Below, in pieces: positions 59,076-64,000 of a DNA stretch of 64,000 nt. How positions within the stretch are numbered: position 1 is the stretch's first letter; each line of letters starts with the position of its first letter. The notes beneath the pieces are model-generated. The model ran no database searches, was not told the DNA's origin, and saw nothing but the letters and a program-made list of their open reading frames with translations. This DNA is from Micromonospora aurantiaca ATCC 27029. GTDB taxonomy: Bacteria > Actinomycetota > Actinomycetes > Mycobacteriales > Micromonosporaceae. Location of the stretch: positions 1,612,001 to 1,676,000 of the forward strand of contig NC_014391.1 in NCBI RefSeq assembly GCF_000145235.1, read 5' to 3'. A program made the translations under genes and the position numbers.

Positions 59076-60266
59076 TCAGGGGGTGGGGAGGGAGCGGTAC
59101 CAGGTCTTCTCGGTGCCGGCCAGGCTGAACGTCTGCCTCTGGTCGGTGTGCTCCACGACCACCAGGCCGGGACGGTCGACCAGGCGGGTCGTGCCGGGCG
59201 GGGCGGAGAACGAGGCGTCCCGGGTACGCCACGACAGCACCGCCAGCGGCCGGCCCGGCATCGGCAGGTGGTACGCCTGGAGCGTGGTGGACCGGTCGGC
59301 GGGGGAGACCACCGGAGTGCCACCGTCGGCGGGCCGGTAGACCACGGCCGTCATCGTCCCGGCCGGCGTCTCCCAGCTGAGCTGCTCCAACTCACCCGGC
59401 TCGCCCTCGCCGAGAGCCACCGAGCCGAGCGAACGCGTCGCGATCTTCGCCATCGGCCAGGACTCGGGCGCGGAGCGGGGTGCCTCGCGGTCGCCGATGC
59501 GGCGCGGCACGCTGCCGAACGGGCCCCGCTCACCGGCGAGCACGCAGGTGTCCAATCCGGTCAGCGCGCGCTTGCCGGCGCCCGTCTCGTCGCGTACCAG
59601 AGGGTAGCGGGGCGCTTCGGTGGCCGTACCCAGGTCGAGGACGCGGTCCGCGGCCCGGCCGCGCGGCAGCGACGGTGTGGCCCGCAGCGTCGCGGTCAGT
59701 TCGACGGCCCGGCAGTCCGGTACGGCGACCGGGTCGGTGACGCCGTCGGTGGTGCCGAGCACCTTGCCGTCGGGTCCGGTCAGGCGTTCGACGCGGGCCG
59801 AGGTGAGGTAGCGGCGGCCGGACGGCTCCCGCACCGGCAGCACGTCGGAGTAGACCAGGTAACCGGGGTCGGTGTACTCGGTGGCGTGGACGACCCGCCA
59901 GCGCTGCCCGTCCCGGTCGAGTTGCAGCAGCCAGGAGGCGGACTCGCCGGGCACGTCGGCGGCGACGAGCGCGAGCGCCGACCCGGCGACCTGACCGGAG
60001 AAGAGGATGCCGGACGTGGGCACGTGCACCCGGTCGTCCACCGGGGAGCGCCAGTCGCGTACCGCAGTGGTGATCGCGGCGGTGGCCGCGGCGTCGCGGG
60101 CCAGGCTGCCGCGCGGCGGCCACACCGCGAGGGTGCCGTCCAGGCTGTCGTAGCCGACCCGCAGGTCCGCCGGCTGCCGTTCGGCGACCGGCCCGCAACC
60201 GGCCGTGACCAGCAGCAGAGCTGCCAGCGCGATGCCCGTCGTAGCGCCTCGGCGGGCTGAAAGCAC
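59076..60266 (-). CDS. Putative lipoprotein of unknown function
   Basis: 396 residues from GTG 60266, 6 nt after GAGGGG. A lipoprotein signal peptide ends in LLLVTAGC (Cys about 24). The mature part has no recognised domain; it looks beta-rich with segments such as GSALALVAADVPGESASWLLQLD and GTPVVSPADRSTTLQAYHLPMPG. Two cysteines (VPDCRAVEL, LDTCVLAG) may form a disulfide. Divergent from the tandem membrane proteins, with which it may act at the cell surface. The start at 60302 has no ribosome-binding site. Confidence 0.82.
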   Translation of the reverse strand: MLSARRGATTGIALAALLLVTAGCGPVAERQPADLRVGYDSLDGTLAVWPPRGSLARDAAATAAITTAVRDWRSPVDDRVHVPTSGILFSGQVAGSALALVAADVPGESASWLLQLDRDGQRWRVVHATEYTDPGYLVYSDVLPVREPSGRRYLTSARVERLTGPDGKVLGTTDGVTDPVAVPDCRAVELTATLRATPSLPRGRAADRVLDLGTATEAPRYPLVRDETGAGKRALTGLDTCVLAGERGPFGSVPRRIGDREAPRSAPESWPMAKIATRSLGSVALGEGEPGELEQLSWETPAGTMTAVVYRPADGGTPVVSPADRSTTLQAYHLPMPGRPLAVLSWRTRDASFSAPPGTTRLVDRPGLVVVEHTDQRQTFSLAGTEKTWYRSLPTP

Positions 60267-60407
60267 CCTGATCCCCTCGCCGGTCGTCGGTCGGAAGCCC
60301 ACATGGTACGAGACGACCGGTCACCCGGCCGCGCCCGGCTCACCCTTTCGGCCGATCGGCCACTGCGGAACGTGACGGGCGATTCGGGTACCAATATCCG
60401 GCTCCGG

Positions 60408-60413
60408 TAGACT
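60408..60413 (+). promoter_or_regulatory. -10 element (TAGACT) for a likely leaderless mRNA
   Basis: TAGACT 9 nt before GTG 60423, identical to the hexamers before dxs and DUF5522. Confidence 0.45.
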
Positions 60414-60422
60414 CCGCCGACT

Positions 60423-62343
60423 GTGACGCCTGCCGAGACCCGCGGCGCCTCGACGCCGGACGCCGCCGCCCCGACGGGCCACCGCGCCGTCACCCTGGAC
60501 CCACCATCGGTCACCATCACCGCCGAGCCGGAGCCGGCCACCACGACCACGCCGACCACACCCGAGGCATCGGCCACGCCGGGCGCGCGGCGCGCGCCGG
60601 TGGCGGTGGACGCGCCGCCGGATCGACCTCACCGTGTACGGCGGATTCCTGCTCGCCGCGATCTGGGTCACCAGCGGCATCTGGGTCGACCCGGCCGGAC
60701 GGGTCGCCGCGCTCTACAGCAGCGACCCGGCGCAGGTGCAGTTCTTCCTCGCCCACTCGGTGCGGGTGGTGCTGCACGGCGAGTTCCCGTTCTTCACCGA
60801 GCAGTTCAACTACCCCGACGGCGTCAACCTGATGGCGAACACCGCCATCCTGGCGCTGGGCATCCCGATGGTGCCGGTGACCCTCCTGTTCGGACCGGCG
60901 GTCTCCTTCGTCACGCTGGTCACGCTCGGCCTGGCCGGCACCGCCGCCGCCTGGTACCGGGTGCTGTCCCGGCACCTGATCCGGCACCGCCCGGCCGCCG
61001 CCGTGGCGGCCTGGTTCTGCGGGTTCTCACCGGCCATGCTGTCGCACGCCAACTGGCACCCGAACATCATCAGCCAGTTCCTGCTGCCGTTCATCGTGTG
61101 GCGGGTGCTGGTGCTGACCCGGTCGGCCCGGCCGGTACGCGACGGCGTGCTGCTGGCGCTGCTGGTCACCGCGCAGGCGTTCATCAACGAGGAGATCCTC
61201 CTCTTCACCGCGCTGGCCCTGGGCGTGTTCCTGATCGCCGTGGTGGTGCAGCAGCGGGAGCGGTGGACGACCGCGTGGCGGCCGCTCGGCGCCGGGCTGG
61301 CGGTCTGCGCGGCGCTGGCCGGGGCGCTGCTGGCGTACCCGCTGTGGGTGCAGTTCGCCGGGCCGATGGCGTACCACGGGCTCAGCGACGCGGTGCGCGA
61401 CTACGGCAACGACATCGCCGCGTTCTTCGCGCCCGGCTCGCCCACGTTCGGCGGCAACGAACGCGCCAACGTCAACCTCGCGCCGAACTACTCGGAGGAG
61501 AACGCGTTCTTCGGCTGGAGCCTGTCGCTGCTGGTCGTGGGCATCGTGGTGTGGCTGCGGCGGGACGTGATCGTCCGCGCGCTCGCCGCCACCGGGCTGT
61601 TCTTCGCCGTGCTCTCCCTCGGCGAGCGGATCTCCTGGTGGGACCGGGAGATCGCCACCGGCCCGTGGGAGCTGCTGGTACGGCTGCCGCTGCTCGACGC
61701 CGTGGTGCCGACCCGCTTCGGCCTGATCACCGGCGTGACGGTGGCGATCCTGCTCGCGTACGCGGTCCGGCGCGCCTGGGCGCTGCGCGGCGTGGACCGG
61801 CGTACCGCCCGCAAGCTCACCGCCGCGGGCCTGGTCCTCGCGCTGCTGCCGATCGCGCCGATGCCGTTGCAGGTCACCACGCGGGAGCCGGTGCCGGAGT
61901 TCATCACCGCCGACAGATGGCGCAAGTACGTCGGGCCGGACCAGACGCTCGTGTCAGTGCCGGTGCCCGCGATGGGCAACACCGACCCGATGCGCTGGGC
62001 GGCCAGCACCAACCTCGACTTCAAGATCCCCGGCGGCTACTTCCTCGCGCCGCGCAACGGCGTCACAGGCGACCCCGGGCGCTTCGGCGGCCGCCCCAGC
62101 GGCATCGGCGAGATGCTGCGGGAGGTATCGTCCACCGGCCGTACGCCGAAGCTGGACGACCGCCAGCGGCGCCGCTACCTGGACGAGCTGCGGCACTGGA
62201 ACGCGGCGGTGGTGGTGCTGCCGCGCGACGAGCAGAACGCCGAGCCGCTGCGCCGCACCGTGGAGCAGCTGGTCGGCCCCGGACGGCAGGAGCTGGACGT
62301 GTGGCTGTGGGACGTGCGGAAACTGACCAGCCGGTCCGCCTGA
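60423..62343 (+). CDS. Polytopic membrane protein (GT-C-like), apparent frameshift near its 5' end
   Basis: From GTG 60634 a 569-residue open frame encodes about 11-12 transmembrane helices with QFNYPDGVNLMANTAILALG, FCGFSPAMLSHANWHPN and LPLLDAVVPTRFGLITGVTV. Upstream, GTG 60423 opens another frame with near-perfect GC third positions and a Pro/Thr/Ala-rich disordered N-terminus, preceded by a TAGACT -10. The frames join at about 60601-60615 by a shift equal to one extra base, so the true protein is probably about 639 residues. The fold recalls GT-C glycosyltransferases or YfhO-type proteins; no function can be claimed. If no shift exists the CDS is 60634-62343. Confidence 0.8.
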
Positions 62344-64000
62344 CCGAACCGGCGGTCCCCGCCCCCGCGCCCCGCCGCCGTCGGCCCCGCCCGGCCGACG
62401 TGCTGGTGGTGGCCGGCTACCTCGGTCTCGCCGTGCTGCTCACCACCGGCCAGTGGCGCCGGCCGGAACGGCTGTTCCACCAGGCCGGCGACCAGATGCT
62501 GTTCGAGTGGATGCTGGCCCGGGCCGCCCGCGCTGTCACCGGCGGCGAGAACCCGCTGTGGAGCGGCGCGCTGAACGCCCCGGACGGGGTGAACCTGATG
62601 GCGAACACGTCGGTGCTCGGGCTGGGCGTGCCGCTCACCCCGGTCACAGTCGTCTTCGGCTCCCAGGCGGCCTTCCTCGTCGCCGTGACGCTCAGCCTCG
62701 CCGGGACCGCCACCGCCTGGTACGCGCTGCTCGCCCGCCGGCTGGTCCGCTCCCGGGCCGCCGCCGCGGTGGGCGGCCTGTTCTGCGGCTTCGCCCCGGG
62801 CATGGTGGCGCAGGCCGGTGCGCACCTGCACATGGCCGCCCAGTTCCTGGTGCCGGTGATCCTCGCGCTGGTGTTCCGCCCGGCCACCGACCGGGTCCGG
62901 CGCGACGGCGTGCTGCTCGGGCTCGCAGTCGCGTACCAGGTGTTCCTCGGCGAGGAGGTGCTGGTCTTCCTGGCGCTGGCCGCCGGGGTGTTCGCCGGGG
63001 CGTACGCGCTCGCCGACCGGGCCGCCGCGCGCCGGCTGGCGCCCGTGGTGGCCCGGCGGCTGGGCGTCGGCGCGCTGGTGGCGGGTGTGCTGCTGGCGTA
63101 CCCGCTGTGGTTCCAGTTCGCCGGGCCGGGCCACTACCGGGGGATGCCGTTCCACACCGAGGGCTACCGGCTGGACGTGGTCTCCTTCGTCACCACCGCC
63201 CGGCAGAGCGTCGCCGGGGACGCCCGCCGGGCCGGACTGCTGTCACCGAACCCGACCGAGCAGAACTCGTTCCTCGGGCCGTTCCTGCCGCTGCTGGCCG
63301 TACTCGTGGTGGTGCGGCTGTGGCGGCGGCCGCTGGTGCGCGCGCTCGCCGCGTGCGGCCTGCTGTTCGCGCTGCTGTCGCTCGGTTCCCCGGTGGTGGT
63401 GAACCGGCACGACACCGGGCTGCCCGGCCCGTACCGCCTGCTCGCCGGCGTGCCGCTGCTGGACCTGGTGGTGCCGGCGCGGTTCGCGCTGGTCTGCGTA
63501 CCGGTGCTCGGGGTGCTGCTCGCGCTGGCGCTGGACCGGGTCCGGCGCGGCGGCGTGCGCACCTGGGCGCCGTGGGCCGGCGCGGTCGCCGCCGCGCTGC
63601 TGCCGCTGGCGCCGACGCCGATCCGCGCGGTGCCGGTCCCGCCGGTCCCGGCCGTGGTGTCCGGCGGCGGCTGGCGGGAGTACGTGCCGCCGGGCCGGAC
63701 GCTGGTGCCGGTGCCGCCGGTGACCGGGGCGGCGGTCAGCCCCGCCATGTTCTGGTCGGCGCGCACCGCGCTGGCGTTCGACGCGCCGGGCGGCTACTTC
63801 ATCGGCCCGCGCTCGGCCACCGACCCGGCGGCCCGCTGGGGCGCGCCGGACCGGCCCACGTCGCTGCTGCTGCGCCGGGCCGCCGAGACCGGCCGGGTGC
63901 CGCCGGTCGGCGAGACGGAACGCCGGCAGGCGGTCGACGACCTGCGGCACTGGCGGGCGGCGGCACTCGTGCAGGCCGACTCGTCACCGGGCGACCCGGT
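62301..64000 (+). CDS. Second polytopic membrane protein, paralogue of the previous gene, cut by window end
   Basis: At least 566 residues remain open to the edge. It repeats the landmarks of its neighbour: NAPDGVNLMANTSVLGLG, FCGFAPGMVAQAGAHLHM, YPLWFQFAGPG, VPLLDLVVPARFALV, GGYFIGPRS and DLRHWRAAALV. The start is uncertain. GTG 62301 has AGGAG 8 nt upstream but overlaps the neighbour by 43 nt; GTG 62400 lacks a ribosome-binding site; a CTG at 62340 would mimic the CTGA overlap. Tandem duplication is evident; function unknown, perhaps GT-C-like. Confidence 0.8.
   Translation, partial: MAVGRAETDQPVRLTEPAVPAPAPRRRRPRPADVLVVAGYLGLAVLLTTGQWRRPERLFHQAGDQMLFEWMLARAARAVTGGENPLWSGALNAPDGVNLMANTSVLGLGVPLTPVTVVFGSQAAFLVAVTLSLAGTATAWYALLARRLVRSRAAAAVGGLFCGFAPGMVAQAGAHLHMAAQFLVPVILALVFRPATDRVRRDGVLLGLAVAYQVFLGEEVLVFLALAAGVFAGAYALADRAAARRLAPVVARRLGVGALVAGVLLAYPLWFQFAGPGHYRGMPFHTEGYRLDVVSFVTTARQSVAGDARRAGLLSPNPTEQNSFLGPFLPLLAVLVVVRLWRRPLVRALAACGLLFALLSLGSPVVVNRHDTGLPGPYRLLAGVPLLDLVVPARFALVCVPVLGVLLALALDRVRRGGVRTWAPWAGAVAAALLPLAPTPIRAVPVPPVPAVVSGGGWREYVPPGRTLVPVPPVTGAAVSPAMFWSARTALAFDAPGGYFIGPRSATDPAARWGAPDRPTSLLLRRAAETGRVPPVGETERRQAVDDLRHWRAAALVQADSSPGDP

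Overview
The window is about 64 kb of very GC-rich, gene-dense actinobacterial chromosome. GTG and TTG starts are common, and many neighbouring genes overlap by 1-4 nt. Gene content suggests a filamentous Micromonosporaceae-type organism, probably Micromonospora or a close relative. It has SigA/HrdB- and SigB-type sigma factors, IdeR, a class II B12-dependent ribonucleotide reductase, a Spo0M-like protein, Scr1/DUF5753-DUF397 regulators and many DUF families restricted to actinobacteria. No rRNA, tRNA, CRISPR array, transposase or prophage gene was seen.

Layout. 1-6.7 kb: the 5' part of a secreted GH5 glycosidase, a DUF349 protein with an apparent frameshift, a dioxygenase-like protein with miaA and dapF, and a malic enzyme. 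6.9-15.3 kb: hflX, a membrane-anchored propeller protein with a glycine-rich tail, lexA, nrdR, nrdJ and a small DUF2188 protein. 15.4-17.3 kb: a compact accessory cassette (DUF397 + DUF5753/HTH regulator, divergent from four tiny overlapping genes). 17.4-30.9 kb: two small metabolic or unknown genes, an alpha/beta hydrolase, a lipoprotein, ideR, a rhodanese, an AcuC-type deacetylase beside a GNAT/CoA-ligase acetyltransferase, an ArsR-SRPBCC-VOC operon, sigB, spo0M-like and dtd. 30.9-41.7 kb: a methyltransferase, a secreted S8 protease, a glycosylase-like protein, LtrA, a BrnT/BrnA-like toxin-antitoxin pair, DUF3099, a pseudouridine kinase/glycosidase pair, DUF3039, a TRIC channel and a DEAD/DEAH helicase. 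41.7-58.3 kb: the deeply conserved sigA-suhB-LytR_C-DUF4193-DUF3093-dut-DUF3710-OB-fold-DUF3159-ceoBC-APC permease-RNA methyltransferase block, then anmK and dxs. 58.3-64 kb: a repeat nest with a decayed acetyltransferase gene, a lipoprotein, and two tandem paralogous polytopic membrane proteins, the second cut by the window edge.

Much of the backbone matches, in content and largely in order, the Mycobacterium tuberculosis region that runs from miaA/dapF/hflX through lexA, nrdR, ideR, sigB and sigA to dut, ceoBC and dxs1 (recalled knowledge, not computed here). The accessory genes lie between these conserved blocks.

The most unusual non-coding signal is a set of at least five families of short palindromic intergenic repeats (A-E below). 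Copies of family A form the stop codon of two genes and the start codon and ribosome-binding site of a third. Other signals worth following are two SOS boxes exactly 33 bp apart between lexA and nrdR, a roughly 174-bp stretch identical between sigA and sigB that suggests gene conversion, the Scr1-type cassette with nested operator palindromes, and a recurring TANNNT motif 6-9 nt before start codons that suggests leaderless mRNAs. Two genes (DUF349, and the first polytopic membrane protein) show frame breaks that may be sequencing errors.
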